A DNA stretch of 64,000 nt from Trueperella pyogenes (GTDB lineage: Bacteria > Actinomycetota > Actinomycetes > Actinomycetales > Actinomycetaceae): positions 62,001-126,000 of the forward strand of contig NZ_JVLH01000003.1 of NCBI RefSeq assembly GCF_001070855.1, given 5' to 3'. The stretch's first letter is position 1; the number at the start of each line of letters is the position of its first letter. The position numbers were made by a program, and so were the translations under genes. Below are positions 19,880 to 29,079 of the stretch, in pieces. The notes beneath the pieces were generated by a model that saw only the letters and a list, made by a program, of their open reading frames with translations, searched no databases and had not been told where the DNA came from.

Positions 19880-20010
19880 AAAAAGCCCGGCACGCAGGAA
19901 AGCGGCCGGGCTCAAATGAAACCCACTTCAAAAGAAGTCACTCACCTGCGTCGGAAGCTTTCGCACTTGGAATCCACCGAGGTGGATGACCGACGGTCTT
20001 CGGCAACGAG
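19880..20010 (-). ncRNA. L10 leader (ribosomal protein autoregulatory RNA)
   Basis: On the minus strand the leader begins with CCGAAGACCGTCGG (19990-20003), continues through a helix CCACCTCGGTGG and the segment GACGCAGGTGAGTG, and ends with a hairpin GCCCGGCC/GGCCGGGCT-like (19882-19912) followed by TTTTTC. This order of purine-rich kink, paired helices and a terminator-like stem is that of the actinobacterial L10 leader, which binds L10(L12)4 to turn down rplJL. A -10-like TAAGCT lies at 20012-20017. Confidence 0.75.
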
Positions 20011-20126
20011 TAGCTTAACACGCATCGCAGTAGGGGTTCCAGCTCTGGAAGTGTGTATCAGCACACCTCAAACTTCCCATTGGGCGTTCCGATAGGGGCA
20101 CGGAGGCCAAGCGCCACCGATCGGCT

Positions 20127-21887
20127 TCAGACGAGCCTCCATCCCGCGGCCCGCGAGCGCGCCTCCCAGAAGCCTCGGTATTGTCCCTCAGTTTCCGCAT
20201 ATAGCTGCGAATGGGTACCAATTTGCACTACACGCCCGTTCTCGTCGAGGACGACGATCTGGTCAGCGGCCGTGATCGTATCAAGCTTATGCGCAATGAC
20301 GATAAGCGTTGCATTCTGCCGCAATGTATCCATAGCTGCGGTAACACGGTGTTCATTCTCGGGATCAAGAGCGCTGGTCGCCTCATCGAAAAGAACAATG
20401 GGCGATGCTTTCAAGAGCGCTCGGGCAATAGACACGCGTTGGCGTTCACCACCGGAGAGGGCACGGCCTCCTTCACCAACTTGAGTACCCCACCCCATAG
20501 GTAGCCGCGCAACGATTTCATCGACGCCGCTCAGACGTGCGGCTTCCTCAACCTCGGCGGCACTCGCATCGGGACGACCAACACGAACATTCGCCTCGAG
20601 ACTATCGTCAAACAAGTAGACATCTTGGAAAACCAAGGAAAGTTGTGCCATCAATTCCGCTGGATCCCACCGGCGAACATCGCGGCCTCCCACACTTACG
20701 ACGCCGCTATCCGCGTCATAGAAACGTGCAATCAGACGGGCAATCGTCGTCTTCCCACAGCCTGAAGGACCGACAATCGCAGTCATAGTGCCCGGCTCAA
20801 CGCGGAAGGACACACCCCGTAAGACAGGTTGATCGGCCTCGTAGGAGAAAACAACGTCCTCGAGTGCCACGGATGCACTCAACGCGGTCGCATCTTCACT
20901 CTGTTGCTCTTCCGAGGCGACGGGAAGTTCGGGCGCGGAGAGGATCTCATGACCGAGGTCAAGGACCGGCCTCCGAGTTTCAAAGGCGGAAGCAAGTGCA
21001 CCAATATCAACAAGGATCTGGGTGAAGCGCAGGAGCAGACCTATCGCAACGACTGCCTCCACAGGGCTGACGCTTCCTCCGACTGCAAGCAGTCCGATTG
21101 CGCAGATCAGTGAGACGACCACGAGTTGCGCAGCCATGCCATTGGTAATTTGCCCCAGCGTTTCCCGGATAAGCGAGCGTCGGGCGGCTGCCCCATACAA
21201 TTCTTCCGCCCGCTGGAGAGGCTCAAAGGAGGCCGAGCGCCCGCAGGCGCGCAAAGCTCCCTGCTTGGTCGCATATTCGACAATGCGGTGCGACAACTCT
21301 TGGGCAGGAGGTTCTTTCAATGCGGAACCCGAAAGCAAGCATCGGCGCGCAACCCACACTCCCCCGGCAACGATCGGGACTGCGGCAAGGCACACCACTC
21401 CTAGAACCGGCGAAAAAACGGTAATGCCAATGAGCATCGTCAAGGAGGTGACAATCGCGGCGATCAGGGGCGAATACATATGGGCAAAGATCTCACCGAG
21501 CATCATGAGCTCTCGAGAGACAAGGCGCGAGGTCTTCCCGGCCGTGTCCGCGCGGAAAGCCCCAAGAGGCAGCGAGGCGATCTTATCTCCGATCGCACGG
21601 TGCATATTCGTGAGGAAATCGAAGGCCACGACGTAGGAGCGTATTGCCAACACATACTCCAGGATGAATGAGAGCAACGCACAGACCGCAAGCACGACGA
21701 GCCACGCGCGCAAACTCATCCCCCACGCTGCTTGTCCCGAAGTTAGTGCGATCGCAGCTGGAATGAATGAAATGAGAGAGAAGCCTCGAACAAGCCCGAC
21801 GATACAGGACAGGTACATGACCTGAGAGAATCCGGCGCGCCCCTCAGCAGAGAGCGGCTCACGCAGCCTGGAGATCAGATCGAACAT
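20127..21887 (-). CDS. ABC transporter, permease-ATPase fusion (IrtB-like half)
   Basis: 586 residues: six-helix exporter-fold membrane domain (about 20-300) joined to an ABC ATPase (about 345-575) with GPSGCGKTT, Q-loop in LVFQDVYLFDD, LSGGERQRVSIARA, Walker B IVLFDEATSALD and switch AHK. All motifs are canonical. It follows the 605-residue half-transporter by one base, so the two make a heterodimer like the mycobacterial siderophore importer IrtAB or YbtPQ. Cargo is inferred to be an iron chelate because of the ECF genes and the DtxR-like box at the cassette promoter; a multidrug exporter is the alternative. The stop lies 282 bases from rplJ. Confidence 0.88.
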   Translation of the reverse strand: MFDLISRLREPLSAEGRAGFSQVMYLSCIVGLVRGFSLISFIPAAIALTSGQAAWGMSLRAWLVVLAVCALLSFILEYVLAIRSYVVAFDFLTNMHRAIGDKIASLPLGAFRADTAGKTSRLVSRELMMLGEIFAHMYSPLIAAIVTSLTMLIGITVFSPVLGVVCLAAVPIVAGGVWVARRCLLSGSALKEPPAQELSHRIVEYATKQGALRACGRSASFEPLQRAEELYGAAARRSLIRETLGQITNGMAAQLVVVSLICAIGLLAVGGSVSPVEAVVAIGLLLRFTQILVDIGALASAFETRRPVLDLGHEILSAPELPVASEEQQSEDATALSASVALEDVVFSYEADQPVLRGVSFRVEPGTMTAIVGPSGCGKTTIARLIARFYDADSGVVSVGGRDVRRWDPAELMAQLSLVFQDVYLFDDSLEANVRVGRPDASAAEVEEAARLSGVDEIVARLPMGWGTQVGEGGRALSGGERQRVSIARALLKASPIVLFDEATSALDPENEHRVTAAMDTLRQNATLIVIAHKLDTITAADQIVVLDENGRVVQIGTHSQLYAETEGQYRGFWEARSRAAGWRLV

Positions 21888-21888
21888 G

Positions 21889-23706
21889 TCAGTGTCCTTT
21901 CACGGGCGCAGTTAGGCCACTCATATACGGATGATCTGCGAGTTCAATGGGGGTGCCCAAGGCAATAAGGCGACCTGACTCGAGGATGGCGATTTGGTCG
22001 ACGCCAATAATTGATGCGGCTCGGTGGGCAATCACCAAAACTGTCTTTCCCTGAACCAAGCGAGTGAGGGCTGCCTGGATCTCGGCCTCGGCTTCTGGGT
22101 CTGTGAATGCAGTGGCCTCGTCGAGAACAAGGATGGGAGCATCGACAAGAAGTGCGCGCGCAATGGCAATGCGCTGGGCTTGGCCACCCGATGGGTGTGC
22201 GTCCTCCCCGATGACTGTATCGAGGCCTCGGGGAAGAGAACGCACGTAGTCGTCAATTCGGGCAGCGCCAGCAGCTGCCCAGATCTCCTCGTCAGTGGCT
22301 GCTGGGTTGCCCAGTGCAATGTTCTCGCGCAGGGATATATCAAGAAGCTGCGGATCTTGGAGAACAAAAGAGACATGCCTGTAGAGGACGCTTGGAGCAA
22401 TGGATCGCACATCGGCGCCTCCGATACGCACGCTTCCTTCATCTGGGTCCGCGAAACGCGCGACCAGTGTCGCCAGGGTGGATTTTCCAGAACCTGATGC
22501 CCCCACGAGAGCCGTTACTGTTCCTTGCGGGACCGTCAGGGTGACATCGTCAAGAGCGAGCGTCGAGCCATAAGAGAAAGAGACATGATCGATTTCAATA
22601 TCAGCACCCTGCGGCTCCTCGCTCCCAGCGCTCGGAAGCGGGGAGACAGAAAGTAGAGCGACAATGCGCAGTGCGGCTGCGCCGGCAATTTGATAGGACC
22701 ACACCGTTGATCCAAGTACCTCGATTGCGGCGGGAATGACCAGGGCAATCAGCGCGCAGGTAATAACTTGCACAGGGCTCACGATTCCAGCAGCCGCCAG
22801 TGCGGATCCTCCCGCTGTCGAGATCAATAGAATCATCGAGGGCGAAACAGCAGCCTGCCCCAGCGCGGACCCTTTGAGCAATGGTCCACACCACGCAAGG
22901 TAGAAGCGCGCAAAATCTTCAGCCGCGTGAGTGAAGCGTTCATGTGAGCGCCCAACAGTCCCAAAAGCCTTGACGACGCTAATACCCGAAACAAACTCGA
23001 CCATGGTCGCCGAGACACGCGTGAGGTAGCGGTCCATCTCGGCGGTTTTCTCGCCCATATCCCGCATCATCCAGGCATTAATGAGGGCGTAAATCGGCAA
23101 GGTAGCGATCGATAGCAGCCCCAAACGCCAATCTACGATGAATGAGTAGATCAGCAGGGACACAGGTGCGCTGACAGCGGCAGCAGATTCGACCGGAGCG
23201 TGAGCGATGACGGTGTGGACATCGTGGGTATCATCCTGGATTGCCTTGCGCACAGCCCCCGAATTCGTCGAGGTAAACCACGCAAGCGGCGCCCCAGCAA
23301 GCACTTTCACCATGCGCGTACGCACAATATGACCAAAACGAATATCCGCAAAATGGGTAACAGTAAGCGCAAGGAAGTAAATGCCATAGCGCATACCAAA
23401 TGCTCCGAGTAGCCACATGAGAAGGTGGATGACCTCACCACGGTCAGGAGAGACACCCACGCGAGCTGCTGCCAGAAGTACCTCGCCGAGCTGAACGAGA
23501 ATCACGTAGGGAGCGACCGCGAGCGCTCCGTAAAGTACTCCAAGTACCTGGGCAAGAGCCATAGATCCACGGATCGGCGCGGTCAGTTCTTTGAACGCTT
23601 TCTGCCCTGCCCTGTACGCAGCGCGAGAATCCTCGACTTTCACGTCGCCACAGGATGGTGGTTGCTCTCCCCCGCCCGCTATCTGGTCCTGAACAGTAAC
23701 AGTCAT
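21889..23706 (-). CDS. ABC transporter, permease-ATPase fusion (IrtA-like half)
   Basis: 605 residues with the same six-helix plus ATPase layout. Walker A is GASGSGKST and Walker B LVLDEATAFTDPE; the latter phrase is typical of the IrtA/YbtP siderophore branch. The signature reads PSGGQAQR instead of LSGGQ, so its composite ATP site may be weakened, as happens in asymmetric heterodimers. It has no extra siderophore-reductase domain at the N-terminus, unlike mycobacterial IrtA. The ATG overlaps the stop of the upstream EcfA by one base (TAATG) and the partner begins one base after its stop. Confidence 0.87.
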   Translation of the reverse strand: MTVTVQDQIAGGGEQPPSCGDVKVEDSRAAYRAGQKAFKELTAPIRGSMALAQVLGVLYGALAVAPYVILVQLGEVLLAAARVGVSPDRGEVIHLLMWLLGAFGMRYGIYFLALTVTHFADIRFGHIVRTRMVKVLAGAPLAWFTSTNSGAVRKAIQDDTHDVHTVIAHAPVESAAAVSAPVSLLIYSFIVDWRLGLLSIATLPIYALINAWMMRDMGEKTAEMDRYLTRVSATMVEFVSGISVVKAFGTVGRSHERFTHAAEDFARFYLAWCGPLLKGSALGQAAVSPSMILLISTAGGSALAAAGIVSPVQVITCALIALVIPAAIEVLGSTVWSYQIAGAAALRIVALLSVSPLPSAGSEEPQGADIEIDHVSFSYGSTLALDDVTLTVPQGTVTALVGASGSGKSTLATLVARFADPDEGSVRIGGADVRSIAPSVLYRHVSFVLQDPQLLDISLRENIALGNPAATDEEIWAAAGAARIDDYVRSLPRGLDTVIGEDAHPSGGQAQRIAIARALLVDAPILVLDEATAFTDPEAEAEIQAALTRLVQGKTVLVIAHRAASIIGVDQIAILESGRLIALGTPIELADHPYMSGLTAPVKGH

Positions 23707-25160
23707 TATTGATCTCCTTCGTCGGAACCTGCTTCAGCTGTCGACGTGAGTGTGATGAGACGATCTGCGCACGCCGAGGCGAACTCACCGTCGTGGGTGA
23801 CGACAATAACGGCCGCCCCTTCGTCAGCAATTCGCCGCAGCGTTGAAGTGATTGAGTCAAGGTGCCTGGCATCGACCCCCGAAGTCGGTTCGTCAAGGAT
23901 GACAACGGGACGCCCGGTAGCTCGTGCGGCCGCGATGACGAGGCGTTGCTTCTGTCCTCCCGAGAGGCTCAGCGGGTGCCTATCCCCCAGGCGCGCGAGG
24001 TCGAAGTCGGCCAGCAGCTTCTCCCCGTCCTCGCCGCTCGCCTCAGATGCCCCGATCGTGAGTTCTCCGGCAAGCGTGTCGGAAAAGAGCTGTCGCCCAG
24101 TGTCCTGCATGACAAGCGCACATGCCGCGCGCCGTTGCCTGCGCGAACTTGTCACGCCATCCACGAAAACTTCTCCGGAGTTCGGGGCTGCCAATCCGCA
24201 GAGCACCCGCACAAGAGTTGTTTTACCAACGCCATTCACCCCCGCGATGCAGGTGATTTCTCCGGCATAAAAGTCAGCATTAAAACCACTGAAAACGGGG
24301 GTTTTCCCATAGGAGAAGCTCAGGTTCCGGCATGATAGACGCGCTTCCTTTCCAGGGGCGCCCACTCCCCCTCTCCCTCGCGAGGCCACCCAGGCCTCGG
24401 GAGGTCCGGGGTCCACCAGGGTACGCAAGCCGAATGACTTCCGCTGGTCATCGTTCATCGAATAAAACTCGTCCCCGCTCCAACGACGCGTGACCGTTCC
24501 GTCCTCCATGAGGAGGACTTGATCGGCCAGGCCCCTGAGAAAATGGAGGCGGTGCTCGACAACGACGACAGTCATGCCTTGCTCTTTGAGGATCTCAAGT
24601 GCACGTCGCACGTCTGCAATGGCGTCGGGATCTAGATTCGATGTCGGTTCATCGGCGAGGAGGACCGGAGCGCCGGATGCTAAGGCACAGGCGAGAGCCA
24701 CTTTCTGAAGCTGCCCTCCCGATAAACTCGAAAGTTTTCGCTCCATGAGATGGGTGATGCCCATAAGCTCAGCGGCTCGCTCGCTACTCTCGATCAGGCT
24801 TTCACGATCGCGACCGTAGTTCTCACCGCAGAAGGCCAGCTCTTCAGCGACGGTGTCGCAGAAAAACTGGGTACGCGGATTCTGGAAGACTGATGAGCAT
24901 AGGTGGCCAACCTCGGTCAGGGGGACCTCGGTGAGGTCACGCTCATTGATCCGCACCGCGCCTTTCAGTTCCCCGGGAGTCATCTGAGGAACGAGGCCGG
25001 TGAGCGCCCGCATAAGAGTCGACTTGCCGCAGCCGGAGGAGCCGCACACGAGGGTGAGGCTGCCCGGCCGGGCGGATAAGTCAACCCCACGCAGAGCCTC
25101 AACGCAGTCTCCCGTCAGCTCACTGACGTAGGAGAAGGACAGAGATTCAACGTCAATCAC
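23706..25160 (-). CDS. ECF transporter ATPase, tandem EcfA-EcfA' fusion
   Basis: 484 residues containing two complete ABC domains in one chain. Domain 1: GSSGCGKST near 38, LSGGQLQKVALA, LLADEPTSNLD. Domain 2: GVNGVGKTT near 310, LSGGQKQRLVIAAA, VILDEPTSGVD. The tandem replaces the separate EcfA and EcfA' that drive vitamin and metal uptake. The start is set by GTG 25160 overlapping the stop of the EcfT gene in GTGA; the open frame runs farther upstream but would overlap deeply. The chain powers the T and S proteins encoded just before it. Confidence 0.9.
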   Translation of the reverse strand: MIDVESLSFSYVSELTGDCVEALRGVDLSARPGSLTLVCGSSGCGKSTLMRALTGLVPQMTPGELKGAVRINERDLTEVPLTEVGHLCSSVFQNPRTQFFCDTVAEELAFCGENYGRDRESLIESSERAAELMGITHLMERKLSSLSGGQLQKVALACALASGAPVLLADEPTSNLDPDAIADVRRALEILKEQGMTVVVVEHRLHFLRGLADQVLLMEDGTVTRRWSGDEFYSMNDDQRKSFGLRTLVDPGPPEAWVASRGRGGVGAPGKEARLSCRNLSFSYGKTPVFSGFNADFYAGEITCIAGVNGVGKTTLVRVLCGLAAPNSGEVFVDGVTSSRRQRRAACALVMQDTGRQLFSDTLAGELTIGASEASGEDGEKLLADFDLARLGDRHPLSLSGGQKQRLVIAAARATGRPVVILDEPTSGVDARHLDSITSTLRRIADEGAAVIVVTHDGEFASACADRLITLTSTAEAGSDEGDQ

Positions 25161-25933
25161 GGCAAGACTCCCAGGTACGCACAAAACTCGATGACGATGA
25201 CGCCAGCGACGCACGCGAGGGCAAACACGTCCCAGCCGGTGACCCGCAGCCGGGTGAGCGATGTGGGACGCGTGGGCCCACCCAAGCCTCGAATGACGCT
25301 CGAGGCGGCCAAGTCATCGGCCACGCGCGCGATAGAGGACAGCAAGGGAACTAGGAAACGCTCGGCAATGACAAGGGGATGACGGAGGATGCCTCGAACC
25401 CCAAGGTCGACGCCGCGCATCTCCATCGCCTCACGGATCGCGACTGCCTCGGCCCCCACCGTCGGGAGGACACGGAAGGCAACAACGAGGGCGTCGACGA
25501 ACACTCGCGGGAGGTGAACCGATCGTAGTGCCGCTTTCATCTGACCGATTCGAATCGTGCGATAGACGTAGAGGGCGAGGCCGAAACCCGCAGAGAAACG
25601 CGCGAACCAGTACATGATCGCGCTGCACGTGCCAATCGCAAGTATCACGCCCCGTGGCGCGCCCATACCCTGCAGCCAGGCGACAAGGAATGGCGAGCCC
25701 AAACTGCACGCGTCGCAAACAATACACCACGTGGCCACACGAGCAGCCGTCCCAGCGCTGACCTCCCATGCAAGGGCGGCTACTGCCAGTGCCTGCACCG
25801 CCAGAAGAGTAGATGTGGGGCTCGCTCGCATAACGAGCGCGTTGAGGACGAGGAGGGCGAGAAGCTTTGTGCGTGGATCCAGCTTGCTTGTCGACTCGCC
25901 TGGGTTGGCCTCGGCGAGCGAGATCTCAGGCAA
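25157..25933 (-). CDS. ECF transporter T component (EcfT, CbiQ-like)
   Basis: About 258 residues with five or six membrane helices. The two coupling motifs of EcfT are visible as AMEMRGVD near residue 170 and SVIRGLG near 210 (Ala-x-Arg-Gly type), through which the protein grips the two ATPase domains. The N-terminal KLDPRTKLLALLVLNALV is also typical. The start is uncertain: TTG 25933 overlaps the S-component stop by eight bases and gives the family N-terminus, while an ATG lies farther inside the upstream gene. It works with the S component before it and the EcfA fusion after it. Confidence 0.85.
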   Translation of the reverse strand: MPEISLAEANPGESTSKLDPRTKLLALLVLNALVMRASPTSTLLAVQALAVAALAWEVSAGTAARVATWCIVCDACSLGSPFLVAWLQGMGAPRGVILAIGTCSAIMYWFARFSAGFGLALYVYRTIRIGQMKAALRSVHLPRVFVDALVVAFRVLPTVGAEAVAIREAMEMRGVDLGVRGILRHPLVIAERFLVPLLSSIARVADDLAASSVIRGLGGPTRPTSLTRLRVTGWDVFALACVAGVIVIEFCAYLGVLP

Positions 25934-26525
25934 CGCCGGCCTTCGCGAAATGCTTGCGCAGCAGGAAACGACCAATGAGTCCGCCCAGGCACGCAAAGAT
26001 CATCGCGACGACAACCCACCCGCTGATGACTGCGGGACTAAAGAGTGCTCGCATGCCGTCCGCGTAGTCCTGTCCCATCTGGGACGCGACGTCTGCGTAG
26101 TAGGAGTCGGGGGCAAAGAAAATCGGAGCAAGCGGACCAATCATCCACAGGGAGAACAGCATGTATGCTGCGATGTTTCGAGGGGCGCTCAGATAGCCGC
26201 CGCTGCGGGCGATAAGGTCAGCCAGAAAACCGAGGATAAGAGCGACCGGTACGGTTACCCACGAATGCCCGGTCACGACCATCAGGAAGGCAACGACGCC
26301 GGCCATGATGGTGACCGTCCCAAACATGCGCGATCGCACCATCATTAGCATGACGACCGGCCCATTGAGGATCAGACCAACAATCCAACCGACGAACATG
26401 AACGCGGGCCCGAAGAAGCCAAGCATTCCCGAGCACCACATGAGAATGAAATAGACAGCAGTAAAAGCGCCAATGGTGACAGCCGAGCGCGCCTTTGTTA
26501 CGCCCGAGCCTGAAACCTGAGTCAT
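25926..26525 (-). CDS. ECF transporter S component (MptD / Trep_Strep family)
   Basis: 199 residues, six hydrophobic helices, with the pattern of the Trep_Strep (MptD-type) S components: AVYFILMW near 24, FMFVGWIVGLILNGPVVMLM and GGYLSAPRNIAAYMLFSLWM. Members bind a small ligand in the membrane and dock on EcfT. Ligand identity is not shown by sequence. Related cassettes in firmicutes have been linked to iron or haem, and the DtxR-like box upstream agrees. AAAGGCC precedes the ATG. This is the first gene of the five-gene cassette. Confidence 0.82.
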   Translation of the reverse strand: MTQVSGSGVTKARSAVTIGAFTAVYFILMWCSGMLGFFGPAFMFVGWIVGLILNGPVVMLMMVRSRMFGTVTIMAGVVAFLMVVTGHSWVTVPVALILGFLADLIARSGGYLSAPRNIAAYMLFSLWMIGPLAPIFFAPDSYYADVASQMGQDYADGMRALFSPAVISGWVVVAMIFACLGGLIGRFLLRKHFAKAGVA

Positions 26526-26565
26526 AATCGTGGCCTTTCACGATATAAGGTTTATTGAACAAATC

Positions 26566-26584
26566 TAAGGCTAGCCTATCTTTC
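26566..26584 (-). promoter_or_regulatory. DtxR/IdeR-like iron box before the ECF/Irt cassette
   Basis: Against the 19-base DtxR/IdeR consensus (TTAGGTTAGCCTAACCTAA) the site matches at about 13 positions, including the complete central TAGCCTA, and the inner 10 bases AGGCTAGCCT are a perfect palindrome. It lies 41-59 bases before the S-component start, next to -10-like TTATAT (26544-26549). Confidence 0.6.
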
Positions 26585-26654
26585 AGGCGTATCGAGAGAC
26601 TTTATGCCCAGTTTGACGTGCTCTTTTTAGCGAAATGCAACGATACTGATAAAG

Positions 26655-26693
26655 CAAGGGGTCCCCACGAGCGTTGCTCGTGGGGACCCCTTG
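26655..26693 (-). terminator. Strong terminator after rplA
   Basis: A perfect 18-base stem, CAAGGGGTCCCCACGAGC against GCTCGTGGGGACCCCTTG, with a three-base loop, 32 bases beyond the rplA stop. It isolates the ribosomal transcript from the ECF/Irt cassette. Confidence 0.85.
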
Positions 26694-26724
26694 AAACGAC
26701 TATCTGCCGTTAACCTCTAGTGCT

Positions 26725-27441
26725 TCAGGAAGCATCCTCGGAGGTCAGGGCGCGAGTCTTGGTGGCATCCAGCGGGATACCGGGGCCCATGGTCGTGGCG
26801 ACCGTAGCCTTGAGGATGTAACGGCCCTTTGCGGAAGCCGGCTTCAGACGCAGGATCTCCTCCAGGACGACAGCGTAGTTCTCAACCAGCTGCTCGGCGG
26901 TGAAGGAAGCCTTACCAACGATGAATGCCAGGTTCGAGTGCTTGTCGACACGGAACTCGATACGACCGCCCTTGATTTCCTTAACGGCCTTGGCGACATC
27001 CATGGTGACGGTGCCGGTCTTGGGGTTCGGCATGAGGCCACGGGGACCAAGCACGCGGCCCAGACGGCCAACCTTGCCCATGAGGTCGGGGGTTGCAACG
27101 GCGACATCGAAGTCGGTGTAGCCCTTGGCAACCTTCTCGATCAGCTCGTCGCCACCGACTTCGTCGGCTCCGGCGTCGATTGCTTCCTGTGCGCGCTCGC
27201 CAACGGCGAAGACCAAGACCCGGGAGGTCTTACCGGTGCCGTGCGGCAGGGAAACGGTGCCTCGGACCATCTGATCGGCCTTACGGGGATCAACACCCAG
27301 TCGCATAACAACCTCAACGGTTGAATCGAACTTGGTGACCGAGGTTTCCTTGGCCAAACGCATTGCGGCCAGGGGGCTGTACAGTTCGCCAGCGTGGATC
27401 TTCTCCGCCGCTGCGCGGTAGCTCTTAGAGCGCTTCGTCAT
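26725..27441 (-). CDS. rplA: 50S ribosomal protein L1
   Basis: 238 residues, normal length, with the L1 pattern [20 protein letters not shown] near 36 and [15 protein letters not shown] near 130, and the closing block [11 protein letters not shown]. It forms the mobile L1 stalk at the E site. AAGGAGAAGAAGC precedes the ATG. It follows rplK by about 65 bases in the standard rplKA pair, and the strong terminator at 26655-26693 ends the unit. Confidence 0.98.
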   Translation of the reverse strand: MTKRSKSYRAAAEKIHAGELYSPLAAMRLAKETSVTKFDSTVEVVMRLGVDPRKADQMVRGTVSLPHGTGKTSRVLVFAVGERAQEAIDAGADEVGGDELIEKVAKGYTDFDVAVATPDLMGKVGRLGRVLGPRGLMPNPKTGTVTMDVAKAVKEIKGGRIEFRVDKHSNLAFIVGKASFTAEQLVENYAVVLEEILRLKPASAKGRYILKATVATTMGPGIPLDATKTRALTSEDAS

Positions 27442-27506
27442 TCTGCTTCTTCTCCTTGCAGGTGTGGGTGTCGGGCAGCGCCTGCCCTACCACGGAAATT
27501 AAAGGG

Positions 27507-27941
27507 TCAGTCCTGAACAGTGATGCCCATGGAACGTGCGGTGCCCGCAACGATCTTGGATGCAGCATCAATGTCGTTGGCGTTGAGGTCAACCATCTTG
27601 GCCTGGGCGATTTCGCGCACCTGGTCCATGGTGATCGATCCAACCTTGGCGGTGTTCGGGGTGCCCGAACCCTTTGCAACACCTGCAGCCTTCTTGATCA
27701 TTTCGGAGGCCGGAGGGGTCTTCAGAACGAAGGTGAAGGAACGATCTTCGTAAACGGTGATTTCAACCGGGACGATCGAACCGCGCTGCGACTCAGTTGC
27801 AGCGTTGTATGCCTTCGTGAATTCAACGATGTTAACGCCGTGCTGGCCCAGTGCAGGACCAACGGGCGGAGCCGGGGTCGCGGCGCCTGCAGCAATCTGC
27901 AGCTTGATGAGGCCGGTGACCTTCTTCTTCTTCGGTGCCAT
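27507..27941 (-). CDS. rplK: 50S ribosomal protein L11
   Basis: 144 residues, the full L11 with [20 protein letters not shown] near residue 19 and the C-terminal RNA-binding domain ending in [10 protein letters not shown]. It is needed for the GTPase-associated centre and for RelA-type sensing of uncharged tRNA. It begins 234 bases after nusG; that gap shows no ORF, only a weak TCTACA/TGTAGA stem at about 28013-28036 that may be part of its leader. Confidence 0.98.
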   Translation of the reverse strand: MAPKKKKVTGLIKLQIAAGAATPAPPVGPALGQHGVNIVEFTKAYNAATESQRGSIVPVEITVYEDRSFTFVLKTPPASEMIKKAAGVAKGSGTPNTAKVGSITMDQVREIAQAKMVDLNANDIDAASKIVAGTARSMGITVQD

Positions 27942-28175
27942 ATTTCGGGTCTTTCTATTTCTTACTCAGCCGCGGAGACTACCGCGGCATACGTCCACGC
28001 GGGATCTACAAGAAGAGCAACCTGTAGACAAAGTCCACCTAGACGCACGAATCTACATGATAACGCGATGTGGGTGACTCCCCAAGTCTAGGTGCTGCAG
28101 CTCACGCCAATCGAAAGAACAGCCGGCATTCACTGCGTCAGCAGGAAGGGAGCACCCACTTGCGTTTCAGCGAAT

Positions 28176-28988
28176 TTACTCTTCGATCTTTTCGACCTGA
28201 TCGAAGGTGAGCTCCATGGGGGTCTCACGTTCGAAGATGGTCAGCAAGACCTTCAGACGCTGGGTTTCAGGCATGATCTCGGAGATCACTGCGCTCATGG
28301 TGGCGAATGCGCCATCGGTAACGGTGACGACCTCGCCAACCTCGAACTGAGTGTGGACTTCCTGAACGGGAGCAGGAGCGCTCTTTTCCTCGGCGGCAGC
28401 AGCCTCGAGTACATTCGGGGTCAGCAGCATGACGACCTCGTCGATCGACAGCGGCACAGGATTGTGCTGATCACCAACGAAGCCGGTAACCGCGGGAGTT
28501 TCCTTAACGACACGGTAGGAGTCTTCGTTGAAGTCCATGCAGACAATGACGTATCCGGGGATGCGCACGCGACGAACGCGCTTCTTCACATTGCCGCGGT
28601 ATTCCATGACGTATTCGTCGGGAACCTCAACCTGGAAGATCGACTCTTCCATGTTCTGGCTGGTGATGCGCTGCTCAAGGTTCGCCTTCACCTTGCGCTC
28701 GTGGCCGGAGTAGGTGTGGATAACGTACCAGTCACCGGGAGACATGTAGAGCTCACGGCGCAGCTTCTCGATGGGATCATCCTCGCTCGAGGCCGCTTCC
28801 GCAGCTGCTTCCTCGACGCCAGCAATCGCTTCGCCTTCTTCAAGAGCTTCCTTGCGCTCTTCGGGGGCGTCTTCAAGGCGCTCTTCGCGCTCATCCTCGC
28901 GCTGTGCAGCGGTCTCCAGCTCACCTTCGGGGGCGATTCCACCGTCAAAAGTATCGGGTTCCTGGCCCTCGATCTTGTCCTGGCTCAC
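28176..28988 (-). CDS. nusG: Transcription termination/antitermination factor NusG
   Basis: 270 residues. An NGN domain ([20 protein letters not shown] near 87-106) is followed by a KOW domain ([20 protein letters not shown] near 215). Before them lies an acidic extension of about 80 residues rich in Glu/Ala/Asp, which occurs in other actinobacterial NusG proteins and is absent from the E. coli form. NusG binds RNA polymerase and couples it to Rho or the ribosome. TGTGG/AGGAGGAAAAC gives a good ribosome site. Order secE-nusG-rplK-rplA is the universal one. Confidence 0.97.
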   Translation of the reverse strand: MSQDKIEGQEPDTFDGGIAPEGELETAAQREDEREERLEDAPEERKEALEEGEAIAGVEEAAAEAASSEDDPIEKLRRELYMSPGDWYVIHTYSGHERKVKANLEQRITSQNMEESIFQVEVPDEYVMEYRGNVKKRVRRVRIPGYVIVCMDFNEDSYRVVKETPAVTGFVGDQHNPVPLSIDEVVMLLTPNVLEAAAAEEKSAPAPVQEVHTQFEVGEVVTVTDGAFATMSAVISEIMPETQRLKVLLTIFERETPMELTFDQVEKIEE

Positions 28989-29046
28989 GGGTTTTCCTCC
29001 TGTGGTTACCGCTTGCGCGGTGCTTCACGGCCGAGCCGTAGAAGAA

Positions 29047-29072
29047 ACCCGCCTGCATTCCTGCGGGCGGGT
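29047..29072 (-). terminator. Terminator-like hairpin between secE and nusG
   Basis: ACCCGCC-TGC / GCG-GGCGGGT, followed on the minus strand by TTTCTTC. It would partly uncouple nusG from secE, acting as a leaky terminator or attenuator, or as an RNA-processing site. Confidence 0.45.
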
Positions 29073-29079
29073 CACGGTT

